A stretch of 64,000 nucleotides of DNA, taken from the NCBI GenBank assembly GCA_046350675.1, contig JAXLZZ010000005.1:124001-188000 (forward strand), read 5' to 3'. Shown here one piece after another: positions 16,082 through 23,454 of the stretch. The notes beneath the pieces are model-generated. The model was not told the DNA's origin. It was given only the letters and a program-made list of their open reading frames with translations, and did no database searches. Each line of letters opens with the position of its first letter. Positions within the stretch are counted from its first letter, which is position 1. The position numbers were made by a program, and so were the translations under genes. This stretch comes from JAXLZZ01 sp046350675 (GTDB taxonomy: Bacteria > Patescibacteriota > Saccharimonadia > Saccharimonadales > UBA4665).

Positions 16082-16522
16082 TTAGCTCGTGTGATGGATG
16101 GTATTAATAGCTAAGGCCGGTACACAGAATAGACGGTCTTCTGGTGGGCGCTCCCAGGTGGGCATAATAGTTACGTCTTCAAAGTTGAGGCAAAAAGCTC
16201 TCACGCTTCCCGCACCGATGATACGGCCAATCATCACTTTGCTATACCCCCGGAAGATACCTTCAAACATTGTGTCGTGAAAATCGCGATAGGTAACGGG
16301 CTGTGAGGCATCAAAAGAAGAAGGAATCGCCATTGCGCGAGTGGCTTGCACGAGGTACTGTTCATCTTTGAATCCGCAGGCTTCTGCGGCGCGCTCTAGT
16401 TTAGTCAAGATTCCATAGTCGTATTCGTTTGGTTCAAAAGCGCTAGTACGGTGTATCGAGTTAAGCGCTTCGCTCGCCGCGGGGGTGGCTGGTTCGGCCG
16501 GTACAAATTCGATCCTATCCAT
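16082..16522 (-). CDS. Hypothetical protein, 146 aa
   Basis: I do not recognise this protein. It has no membrane segment. The N-terminal half is helical and the C-terminal half is richer in hydrophobic strand residues (YSKVMIGRIIGAGSVRAF, then CLNFEDVTIMPTWERP). It has a strong promoter: TTGACA (16551-16556), 16 bases, TATAGT (16529-16534), with six bases to the ATG, so the mRNA should be leaderless. It diverges from tgt; the intergenic region is 70 bases. Confidence 0.65.
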   Translation of the reverse strand: MDRIEFVPAEPATPAASEALNSIHRTSAFEPNEYDYGILTKLERAAEACGFKDEQYLVQATRAMAIPSSFDASQPVTYRDFHDTMFEGIFRGYSKVMIGRIIGAGSVRAFCLNFEDVTIMPTWERPPEDRLFCVPALAINTIHHTS

Positions 16523-16528
16523 ACAGCA

Positions 16529-16556
16529 ACTATAGTCTGCTCCTAAGGCATGTCAA
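16529..16556 (-). promoter_or_regulatory. Leaderless promoter of 16082-16522
   Basis: On the minus strand TTGACA (16551-16556), 16 bases, TATAGT (16529-16534), and the ATG six bases after the -10. Confidence 0.8.
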
Positions 16557-16592
16557 TAGTCGCAGCGACTGAGGTGATATAATTGACAGCTG

Positions 16593-17783
16593 ATGAGCAA
16601 AGCTTTTGACTTTACGATTGGCACGAAGTTAGATGGTGCGTTGGCGCGCACTGGTGTTATCAAGACACCCCATGGCGAGGTTAAAACCCCAGCGTTTATT
16701 GTGGTGGGTACTAAGGCTACGGTGAAGGCTATGACCCCAGAGCAAGTGTCGGCGACTGGCGCTCAGGCGGTGCTTGGCAATGCGTATCATTTGTATCTTC
16801 AGCCTGGACACAAATTGGTGGAAGAGGCAGGTGGCATCGGTAAGTTTATGAATTGGAGCGGCCCAACATTCACTGATTCAGGCGGGTTTCAGGTGCTATC
16901 GCTCGGCAGTGGGTTTAAAAAAGTGATCGACATGAAGGGCGAGGTGCCGCTTGCTGAAAAAAAGGAGCGCTTAGCGCATGTTGATGATAAAGGCGTGACG
17001 TTCTTCTCGCACCTCGATGGCAGTAAACATCGTTTTACGCCGGAATTATCAATTCAGATTCAACATGCAATTGGTGCCGACATCATGTTTGCCTTCGACG
17101 AGTTAACATCTTTAGTGGATCCATATGAGTATCAAGTAGATTCCTTAGCACGTACACAGCGGTGGGCGCAGCAATGCTTGGACGAGCTCGCTCGACTGCG
17201 AAATGCACACCCCGATCGGCCATATCAAGCACTGTTTGGCGTTATCCAGGGCGCGCAATATGAAGACTTGCGCCGCAAAGCTGGCAAAGATATGGGCGCG
17301 TTGCCCTTTGACGGCTATGGCATTGGTGGCGCGATCGAAAAGGATAAGTTGGGCGAAATTGTGCGGTGGGTCAGTGAGGAATTACCAGAAGACAGACCAC
17401 GACACTTACTCGGTATTAGTGAGCCAAATGACATTTTTGATGGCATAGAGAATGGCGCAGATACCTTTGACTGCGTGTCACCCACACGCGTTGGCCGCAA
17501 TGGCTCGGCCTATACCTACACGGGGCGAATCAACATCCTAAATGCCAAATATAAGAAAGACTTTTCACCGCTTATTGAAGGGTGCGAATGCTATACCTGC
17601 AAGCATTATACCGCAGCGTATTTGCACCATCTCTTTAAAGGCAAAGAGATTTTAGGTATGACGCTTCTATCGATTCACAACGAATATTTTATTATCAAAT
17701 TGGTGGACGATATTCGAGCCAGTATCGAAGGCGGCACTTTTTACGAGTTCAAAAAACGTTGGCTTAGCACGTACTACAGCTAG
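16593..17783 (+). CDS. tgt: Queuine/preQ1 tRNA-ribosyltransferase (tRNA-guanine transglycosylase)
   Basis: Tgt swaps guanine for a queuosine precursor at the wobble position of GUN-anticodon tRNAs. The 396 residues contain the nucleophile/base-binding DSGGFQVLSL (about 93-102), FDELTS around 165-170, and GVIQGAQYEDLR. The Zn site CECYTC with a downstream His lies in a segment near 332-352. I see no queuosine synthesis genes here, so a precursor may be scavenged. A TATAAT nine bases before the ATG serves as promoter. The stop overlaps the convergent CNNM gene by four bases. Confidence 0.96.
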   Translation: MSKAFDFTIGTKLDGALARTGVIKTPHGEVKTPAFIVVGTKATVKAMTPEQVSATGAQAVLGNAYHLYLQPGHKLVEEAGGIGKFMNWSGPTFTDSGGFQVLSLGSGFKKVIDMKGEVPLAEKKERLAHVDDKGVTFFSHLDGSKHRFTPELSIQIQHAIGADIMFAFDELTSLVDPYEYQVDSLARTQRWAQQCLDELARLRNAHPDRPYQALFGVIQGAQYEDLRRKAGKDMGALPFDGYGIGGAIEKDKLGEIVRWVSEELPEDRPRHLLGISEPNDIFDGIENGADTFDCVSPTRVGRNGSAYTYTGRINILNAKYKKDFSPLIEGCECYTCKHYTAAYLHHLFKGKEILGMTLLSIHNEYFIIKLVDDIRASIEGGTFYEFKKRWLSTYYS

Positions 17784-18769
17784 GCTGCGTTGTCTTCTCG
17801 CATACGATCGCTCTCATCTTCAATCTCATGACCTAAAATTTCTTCGAGTAGATCCTCGATGGTTGCAATACCAATAATTTTGTCGTCTTTTTCGATTGGG
17901 ATGAGGTGTGTTCTAGCGGCGATAAATTTACGGAACATAGTATCAAGAGCGGTCATGCTGCCAACGAGGCGTGTAGGATATAGCTTCATATCAATAACTC
18001 TGTAGTCGTTGTTGTCAAAATCAATATCTACCAGTTCTTTCATGAGCATTACGCCGTGGCACTGGGTTAAGTCTGCATCAAAAATAGGTATGCGACTGAA
18101 GCCTTTGGCTTTTAGCTCATCGATACGAGCATCGTCTAATTTTGTTTGGGGTGTAAGCCAGTAGACTTTGTCGATTGGGGTAATGATGTCGCGCACTCGC
18201 TTTTCGCTTAGTTGCAAGGCGCCACGTATAATCTCAACCTCGTCTTCATCGAGTTCGCTTTCTTCAGAAATAGTGTGTTCGGCAATCATAAGACCCAGTT
18301 CGCCGCGCGAATGCAGCGGGCGGCCTGTGGTTGGGAATATTTTGTCGAGCACTAGCTGCAACGGCTTACTGGCAGGGTAGGTAATAATAACCATCAGGCG
18401 CAACAATGGGCTGAGGCGACTCGACCATTGCAAAGCATTTTTACTAAACAAGGCTTGCGGAAAGATTTCTCCAAAAATAACCAGTAAAAATGTGCTGATA
18501 ACGCCAGCCACGAATCCATTGAAGGCATCGCCTAACACGATTGCGGTTGCAGAGGCGGCGGCAACATTAGTGAATAATATGCTTCCAAGGAGCAAATGCA
18601 CATTTTGCCGGAGGGGCAGTACCCGCTTTGCTTGCTTGTCGCCAAGTTTTGCTTTGCGTCTGAGCTCGGCTAGATCCAGCGACATCACCGCGATATTTAG
18701 GCCAGAGCAGACCGCCGCCAACAGGAGCAAGCCTGCTACGAGTAGTAGTGTGAAAAGGCTGTTATCCAA
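17780..18769 (-). CDS. CNNM/HlyC-CorC family protein (DUF21 plus CBS pair)
   Basis: The 329 residues begin with a DUF21/CNNM membrane domain (segments near 5-27, 55-78, 80-105 and 115-140). An acidic linker (EESELDEDEVEIIRGAL) leads into two CBS domains (about 195-310), starting VRDIITPIDKVYWL. Homologues are linked to Mg2+ or other metal-ion efflux and to CBS sensing of adenine nucleotides. The CorC_HlyC domain that usually follows the CBS pair is absent; the protein ends in a short acidic tail. The start is TTG with an SD CGGAG about eight bases upstream. Confidence 0.88.
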   Translation of the reverse strand: MDNSLFTLLLVAGLLLLAAVCSGLNIAVMSLDLAELRRKAKLGDKQAKRVLPLRQNVHLLLGSILFTNVAAASATAIVLGDAFNGFVAGVISTFLLVIFGEIFPQALFSKNALQWSSRLSPLLRLMVIITYPASKPLQLVLDKIFPTTGRPLHSRGELGLMIAEHTISEESELDEDEVEIIRGALQLSEKRVRDIITPIDKVYWLTPQTKLDDARIDELKAKGFSRIPIFDADLTQCHGVMLMKELVDIDFDNNDYRVIDMKLYPTRLVGSMTALDTMFRKFIAARTHLIPIEKDDKIIGIATIEDLLEEILGHEIEDESDRMREDNAA

Positions 18770-18833
18770 TGTTTATTTCTCCGTCGATGATACTCATCTG
18801 CATGTACATCCATTGTAGCGATATAATGGAAGG

Positions 18834-19649
18834 ATGACTAGTGGACTGCTTGATAAATTGTGGCATAAGACTTTGCGTCGCCCGTATCGCTTGTATCGGG
18901 CAATTGACGAAGGCAGCGGCGACCCTATTGTGCTGTTGCATGGCATTGGCCAAACGGGTAATACATGGCAGCATGTGGTTGAGCAGCTCGGCCACAAGCA
19001 TCGTATTGTAGCCTTTGACTTACTTGGGTTTGGCGCTTCACCAAAACCTGACTGGCTTGATTACGATATCGATGATCACACTAAAGCACTCATTGCTAGC
19101 ATAGAGAAACTTCATCAAAAACCAATAACACTCGTAGGGCACTCAATGGGCTGCCTAGTCGCTGTCCGCCTGGCTCGACAGCGACCTGATTTAGTCAAAC
19201 ATCTGGTGCTATACGAAATGCCGCTGTATGAAGGGCTGCCGAATAAGCGCATGTATCGCTTGCGCACCGATCTGTATTATCGACTATATCGACGCATTAT
19301 GAAGTTTGAGCCAACTTCGCAGGCACAAAAAGTTCAGTTGGCCCAGCGGCTCGCCAAACGAATCGCCGGTTTTGAAGTAGATGAGAACACCTGGCAGCCG
19401 TTCATGAAAAGCCTCAAAAATACTATCATGACTCAAACCGCAGCCGACGATATCAAACAAATCGATACCCCGATTGATGTGATTTACGGCCGGTTCGATA
19501 TGTTGGTGATCCGTGGTAAGCCGCAAAAATTCTTCGGCGAGGATAGCGGTCATATTACTGCTCACACCATCCGTGAAAGTCACGTGATATCTAAAAAAGC
19601 TTCCACATTTATTGTAGAACGCGTAGAGGCATTCAATAATGGCGAGTGA
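18834..19649 (+). CDS. Alpha/beta-fold hydrolase
   Basis: The 271-residue protein is a classic alpha/beta hydrolase: oxyanion LLHGIGQTGNTW (about 33-44), nucleophile elbow GHSMGC (about 101-106), an acid Asp in IYGRFDML (about 221-228), and a C-terminal His in ESHVISKKA (about 248-256). Residues between 125 and 200 form a lid. The substrate is unknown; esterase or lactonase activity is typical. TATAAT lies six bases before the ATG. It overlaps the next gene (DNA glycosylase) by eleven bases, so the two are co-transcribed. Confidence 0.92.
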   Translation: MTSGLLDKLWHKTLRRPYRLYRAIDEGSGDPIVLLHGIGQTGNTWQHVVEQLGHKHRIVAFDLLGFGASPKPDWLDYDIDDHTKALIASIEKLHQKPITLVGHSMGCLVAVRLARQRPDLVKHLVLYEMPLYEGLPNKRMYRLRTDLYYRLYRRIMKFEPTSQAQKVQLAQRLAKRIAGFEVDENTWQPFMKSLKNTIMTQTAADDIKQIDTPIDVIYGRFDMLVIRGKPQKFFGEDSGHITAHTIRESHVISKKASTFIVERVEAFNNGE

Positions 19650-20211
19650 TCTTGCCTCGCTGTTGTCTGGCAGTGCGGAGGATGTTGCCCCTCGACTGCT
19701 TGGCGCAGTGCTGACCCGAGAATTAAACGGCGAAACAGTGCGAGTTAAAATTGTCGAAACCGAAGCCTACGATCAAACTGATGTAGCCAGTCATAGTTAC
19801 CGAGGAGAAACCGAACGCACCAAAGTAATGTTCGGTCCAGCAGGATATCTGTATGTATATTTCACGTACGGCATGCACTACTGCTGCAATGTGGTGACTG
19901 GACCAGCAGGGCACGGAGCCGCAGTGCTAATTCGTGCGGTCGAGCCAATAGAGGGCGAAGCTTTATTACAAATAAATCGAAAAGCTACAGGGGTGAACAC
20001 CACCAACGGACCAGCAAAATTGTGCCAAGCATTGGGGATTGACAAGCACCTAAATGGACATGATTTGCGCAGGTTGCCCCTCCGTCTCGAGCTGGGTGAT
20101 TCAATAACTCAAGAGAGCATCATGCAAACCACGCGCATAGGTATAGCCAAGGGCGTGGACGTACCCTGGCGCTTCTACATCAGGGGCAACCCGTGGGTTT
20201 CAAAAGTGTGA
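19639..20211 (+). CDS. DNA-3-methyladenine (alkyladenine) glycosylase, AAG/MPG family
   Basis: This base-excision enzyme removes alkylated purines from DNA. The 190 residues carry the catalytic Glu in VETEAYDQTD (about 40-49) and the family block SYRGETERTKVMFGPAGYLYVYFTYGMHYCCNVV (about 53-86), here quoted only by its ends: SYRGETER and FTYGMHYCCNVV. NGPAKLCQALGI is near 127-138. It matches the family length. The stop codon lies inside the stem of an intrinsic terminator. Confidence 0.95.
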   Translation: MASDLASLLSGSAEDVAPRLLGAVLTRELNGETVRVKIVETEAYDQTDVASHSYRGETERTKVMFGPAGYLYVYFTYGMHYCCNVVTGPAGHGAAVLIRAVEPIEGEALLQINRKATGVNTTNGPAKLCQALGIDKHLNGHDLRRLPLRLELGDSITQESIMQTTRIGIAKGVDVPWRFYIRGNPWVSKV

Positions 20212-20232
20212 GAAAACTCACATTGCTTTTTT
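20205..20232 (+). terminator. Intrinsic terminator after the AAG-family glycosylase
   Basis: TGTGAG (20207-20212) and CTCACA (20217-20222) pair around AAAA, extended by a G-U and an A-U pair. A TTGCTTTTTT tract follows. The stop codon TGA (20209-20211) is inside the 5' arm. Confidence 0.85.
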
Positions 20233-20278
20233 ATAACCTCAAGCATAATCTAAAACCAGGAAGTGTGAGGCTTCCTAT

Positions 20279-20316
20279 AGACCCGGGCGACCTTCGCACC
20301 GGGTCTTTAGGTTTAA
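20279..20316 (+). terminator. Second GC-rich hairpin before the DUF475 gene
   Basis: AGACCCGG (20279-20286) pairs with CCGGGTCT (20299-20306), with an inner GCG/CGC stem and an ACCTT loop. A weak T-rich tail (TTAGGTTTAAT) follows. Between it and the preceding terminator lies a smaller GGAAG/CTTCC hairpin. It may be a second terminator or a structured leader element. Confidence 0.5.
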
Positions 20317-20363
20317 TGAAAATATAATTGTTGCTTGCAGAACTGTGGTAGCATAGAAAGCAC

Positions 20364-21392
20364 ATGCTACGCATCTTTGGATTCTCGATACTCCTCACCA
20401 TTGCCTCTATTTTGCTCGCGTTTTTCGAACTAGGGTGGGGTGCCGCAATAACGATTATCGTGCTGATTGCAATTGAAATATCGTTCAGCTTCGACAATGC
20501 AGTAATCAACGCAAAAGTCCTCGAGCGATTACCGATAATTTGGCAAAAAATATTCTTAACGGTCGGCATTCTTATCGCAGTAGTGGGTATGCGTTTTGTG
20601 TTCCCAATACTTATTGTGATGATTACCGCTGATCTATCGTGGAGTACGGTGGTCGACACGGCACTCAATCACCCCGATGAATATGCCAAACACCTCGAAG
20701 AAGCACACCCCAGTATCTCTTCATTTGGCGGCGCTTTCTTGTTGGTACTATCTCTTTACTTCTTCTTTGATAACGCCCGGAAGGAGCTATGGCTTAAGCG
20801 CATCGAACAACCATTGCAACGACTTGGTGGCACCTTTTGGCTGCCCCCAGTGCTCGCTTCGTTGGTTATTATCGTCTTGTCACGCTTTAGCCACGATCAT
20901 TCTACTGAGATTATCCAAGCCGGGCTGGCAGGCGCAATCTGCTATGCTGCCATACGATTACTTATTGAAGGCCTCAGCAGAGCAACGGGTCAAGACAAAG
21001 CCAGCGCCGACAAAGCGGTTAAGTATACTGGCTGGGCGGCATTCGTGGCCTTTATCTATCTCGAGGTGCTGGACGCCAGCTTTAGCTTCGATGGAGTGCT
21101 CGGCGCCTTCGCCATCACCGACCAAGTCTTATTGATCGCCCTGGGTCTGGGCGTCGGCGCTATATGGGTGCGCAGTATGACAATCTATTTTGTACGTCAT
21201 GGCACGTTGGATACATATAAGTATCTCGAACACGGCGCACATTACGCAATTTTCTTCTTGTCTGTGGCGCTTCTTGGCAGCCTCTTCGCACATATTCCCG
21301 AAGCAGTTACAGGCATCACTGGCCTTGGTATTATTGTCGCCTCATTTATCGCTTCGCGTGAAGCGGCTCGAGACCATAAAAAATTGCTTTAA
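20364..21392 (+). CDS. DUF475/TerC-superfamily integral membrane protein
   Basis: The 342-residue protein is polytopic, with about eight to nine segments. It carries the two-repeat signature of the TerC/DUF475 superfamily: an early SFDNAVINAKVL (about 41-52) and a later SFSFDGVLGAFAIT (about 233-246), each with a buried Asp. Members are proposed to handle metal ions such as Mn2+ or tellurite-related stress. The role is inferred from family membership only. I looked for a yybP-ykoY Mn2+ riboswitch upstream and saw none. Its TAA overlaps the convergent fur stop. Confidence 0.88.
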   Translation: MLRIFGFSILLTIASILLAFFELGWGAAITIIVLIAIEISFSFDNAVINAKVLERLPIIWQKIFLTVGILIAVVGMRFVFPILIVMITADLSWSTVVDTALNHPDEYAKHLEEAHPSISSFGGAFLLVLSLYFFFDNARKELWLKRIEQPLQRLGGTFWLPPVLASLVIIVLSRFSHDHSTEIIQAGLAGAICYAAIRLLIEGLSRATGQDKASADKAVKYTGWAAFVAFIYLEVLDASFSFDGVLGAFAITDQVLLIALGLGVGAIWVRSMTIYFVRHGTLDTYKYLEHGAHYAIFFLSVALLGSLFAHIPEAVTGITGLGIIVASFIASREAARDHKKLL

Positions 21393-21814
21393 GCGTATTG
21401 CGGGCGGCAGTTGCTGCATAACCCTTGAATCTCCAATACGTGATCACGCATTTCAAAATCATGCTGCTTGGCAATCTCCTGTAATAATGTTTCGAGCTTG
21501 GGATCTTCTTCAAATGAAATGATTTTACCGCAGCGCTGACAAGTAAGGTGGTGATGATGATCACGGAATTCGCCACTAAGTTCAATCTTATATTTCCACC
21601 CCATCTGAAGTTTTTGCACGATGCCGAGTCGCGTGAACAGACTAACGGTTCTATACACGCTGGTTCGATCTATTGAAGGGCAGCCTGCCACAATCTGCTT
21701 CATTGTCTGTGGTTCTTGATCCTGCAACGCACCGAAGACGGTTTTGCGCGCTTCAGTAAGACTGAACCCCCTATCCCGCAATGTCGCTTGTAATTGATCT
21801 AAGGCTTTACTCAT
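21389..21814 (-). CDS. Fur-family metalloregulator
   Basis: I take the ATG at 21814 (141 residues); the longer frame to 21850 would run through the operator. An N-terminal winged helix with TEARKTVFGALQ and SIDRTSVYRTVSLFTRLGIV (DNA-recognition helix, about 46-65) precedes the dimerisation domain. That domain has DHHHHLTCQRCGK (about 86-98) and a C-terminal CSNCRP, giving two CxxC structural zinc motifs. The sensed metal (Fe, Zn, Ni or Mn) or peroxide cannot be fixed by sequence. It is divergent from a ZIP transporter with a shared 23-bp palindromic operator, so it probably represses both. Confidence 0.92.
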   Translation of the reverse strand: MSKALDQLQATLRDRGFSLTEARKTVFGALQDQEPQTMKQIVAGCPSIDRTSVYRTVSLFTRLGIVQKLQMGWKYKIELSGEFRDHHHHLTCQRCGKIISFEEDPKLETLLQEIAKQHDFEMRDHVLEIQGLCSNCRPQYA

Positions 21815-21830
21815 GATGCAAAAATAACAC

Positions 21831-21853
21831 AAATTGCAACAAATTTGCAATTT
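21831..21853. promoter_or_regulatory. Palindromic Fur-family operator between fur and the ZIP gene
   Basis: AAATTGCAA (21831-21839), spacer CAAAT, TTGCAATTT (21845-21853) form a perfect 9-5-9 inverted repeat. The inner TTGCAA-N5-TTGCAA has the form reported for the Nur box of nickel-responsive Fur proteins in Streptomyces. The right TTGCAA also serves as a -35, 18 bases before TATTCT (21869-21874) for the ZIP gene. Confidence 0.85.
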
Positions 21854-21880
21854 TCTACACGGCTGCGATATTCTCGTTGC

Positions 21881-22606
21881 ATGGTTGTTTTTCTATTAAC
21901 CCTTGCTGCTTCTGCTGCTGCCGCTGTTGGTGGCTACACAGCTATCCATAGTCGACGCTGGCTCAATCAGGCACTGGCACTTACGTCAGGCTTGGTGCTT
22001 GGTCTGGTTACGTTTGACTTGTTGCCAGAGATATTCGAGATGTCAGAGTCGCAAAAGCTTGATCCGATTTGGCCAATGGTTGCTATGACCGCTGGGTTCT
22101 TACTATTCCATCTCTTCGAAAAATTTGTGCCGGTACACGAAACCAGTGAGAACCAATATAGCCCGCATCGCCATCCACGTCTGGGTGTGGCACGTGCACT
22201 TGCGCTGGTGGGGCATAGCTTTTTAGATGGTTTGAGCATTGGCGTTGCGTTTCAAGTCAATGCGGCAGTTGGCACCGCGGTGGCTATAGCAGTTATCGGT
22301 CATCGGTTCGCCGACGGCTTTGATACGACCACTTTCATGCTGTTCCATAAAAACAAGCTGTCCCATATCAAAATTTGGCTTGGTATCGTTATCGTGATGC
22401 CGATCATCGGAGGACTCGCGAGCCTACTATTTACACTGTCAGAATCCGTGTTGGCAATTTATCTAGGCTTTTTTGCCGGGCTTATTCTGTATGTGAGTGC
22501 GAGTAATCTTTTGCCAGATGCGCACACAGAAGGCTCTTCGAGAAAAAACTTCTTGCTTACGGTACTGGGTGCAGCGTTTATCTTCTTGATAACACGACTG
22601 GCATAA
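21881..22606 (+). CDS. ZIP-family divalent metal transporter
   Basis: I start at ATG 21881 (241 residues), because upstream in-frame codons lie in the operator and promoter. The protein has about seven to eight membrane segments and the paired ZIP metal-site motifs: GHSFLDGLSIGVAFQ (about 111-125, segment IV type) and IGHRFADGFDTTTF (about 138-151, segment V type). ZIP proteins import Zn2+, Fe2+, Mn2+ or related ions. Next to a Fur-type repressor it is the likely uptake target. The mRNA should be leaderless, with six bases from the -10 to the ATG. Confidence 0.92.
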   Translation: MVVFLLTLAASAAAAVGGYTAIHSRRWLNQALALTSGLVLGLVTFDLLPEIFEMSESQKLDPIWPMVAMTAGFLLFHLFEKFVPVHETSENQYSPHRHPRLGVARALALVGHSFLDGLSIGVAFQVNAAVGTAVAIAVIGHRFADGFDTTTFMLFHKNKLSHIKIWLGIVIVMPIIGGLASLLFTLSESVLAIYLGFFAGLILYVSASNLLPDAHTEGSSRKNFLLTVLGAAFIFLITRLA

Positions 22607-22688
22607 TCTTGACATAAGCGGTATAATTACACTGTTACTATAAAAATACATACAACAAACAAAAAACGGGTACGATACAATAGGATTC

Positions 22689-22705
22689 CGCTGCAAATAG
22701 CAGCG
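22689..22705 (+). other. Hairpin just before the L,D-transpeptidase start
   Basis: CGCTGC (22689-22694) and GCAGCG (22700-22705) pair around AAATA. It ends eight bases before the ATG at 22714, in the place of an SD, and none is seen. Upstream boxes are TATAAT (about 22621) and TACAAT (about 22676). It may influence initiation. Confidence 0.5.
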
Positions 22706-22713
22706 TATAGATT

Positions 22714-23442
22714 ATGAGAACAGCCGCTACCATGCAACGCCGACCGGCTTATGCTCGGTCAACCAATTATTCGTATTACCACGCAGGATACCGTGGTCGT
22801 CAGTCGGTGCGTGCCCAAAAACAATCATCTGGTCACCGTAGTCGACTCATGGTTGGGCTAGTGCTATTTGCTGTTATTGGACTTGGTATGTTTGTAGGTT
22901 TCAGAAGCGCAAACTCCAGTTCTGGCGTGAAAGCGTCGGAAGCATCCATCAGCAACACAGTACCAACCGTACCAAAACAATCGCAGGCGGTGGCCGCACC
23001 AGCGCCAGTTACCAATGAGTGCGCAAGCAATACTCTCGATAAGTTTATTAAAGTTAACACCAGCTCACGACATATGTGGGCCTGTGAAGGCACCAAGCTG
23101 GTGTACGATGCACCTGTTATTACCGGTATGGATCGCTACGAAGAAACAGTAACCCCACCCGGAACCTACAAGATATACAATAAACAAACCAAGCAAGTCC
23201 TAACTGGCAAAGACAGTGCTGGCAGTTGGAACAGACCAGTAAAGTACTGGATGCCCTTCTTGCATAACCAGCACGGTGTTTATGGATTCCATGACGCCGA
23301 CTGGCGACCAGCCAGTGAATTTGGCACGATTGACCCAAGCTCCGACAAAGGATCTCATGGTTGCGTGGAGCTTTCTGACGCAGCCCAGCACTGGCTCTAC
23401 AGCTGGGCCCCAGTCGGTACTACCTTGACGATTGAAAACTGA
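22714..23442 (+). CDS. L,D-transpeptidase (YkuD domain), membrane-anchored
   Basis: This enzyme crosslinks peptidoglycan by 3-3 links or attaches proteins to it, outside the membrane. The 242 residues have a basic N-terminus, one anchor (about 46-66) and a Ser/Pro linker. The YkuD domain (about 105-241) holds the conserved His in YGFHDADW (about 190-197) and the catalytic Cys in KGSHGCVELS (about 211-220). A CASNTLDKFIKVNTSSRHMWAC segment precedes the domain; it is quoted only by CASN and HMWAC and holds two cysteines that may pair. Saccharibacteria have thin walls, so this fits envelope remodelling. Confidence 0.93.
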   Translation: MRTAATMQRRPAYARSTNYSYYHAGYRGRQSVRAQKQSSGHRSRLMVGLVLFAVIGLGMFVGFRSANSSSGVKASEASISNTVPTVPKQSQAVAAPAPVTNECASNTLDKFIKVNTSSRHMWACEGTKLVYDAPVITGMDRYEETVTPPGTYKIYNKQTKQVLTGKDSAGSWNRPVKYWMPFLHNQHGVYGFHDADWRPASEFGTIDPSSDKGSHGCVELSDAAQHWLYSWAPVGTTLTIEN

Positions 23443-23454
23443 TAGAATAGAGAT

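Noticed and set aside
20212..20363. yybP-ykoY Mn2+ riboswitch before the TerC-like gene
   Set aside because: The conserved internal-loop sequences of that riboswitch are not present.
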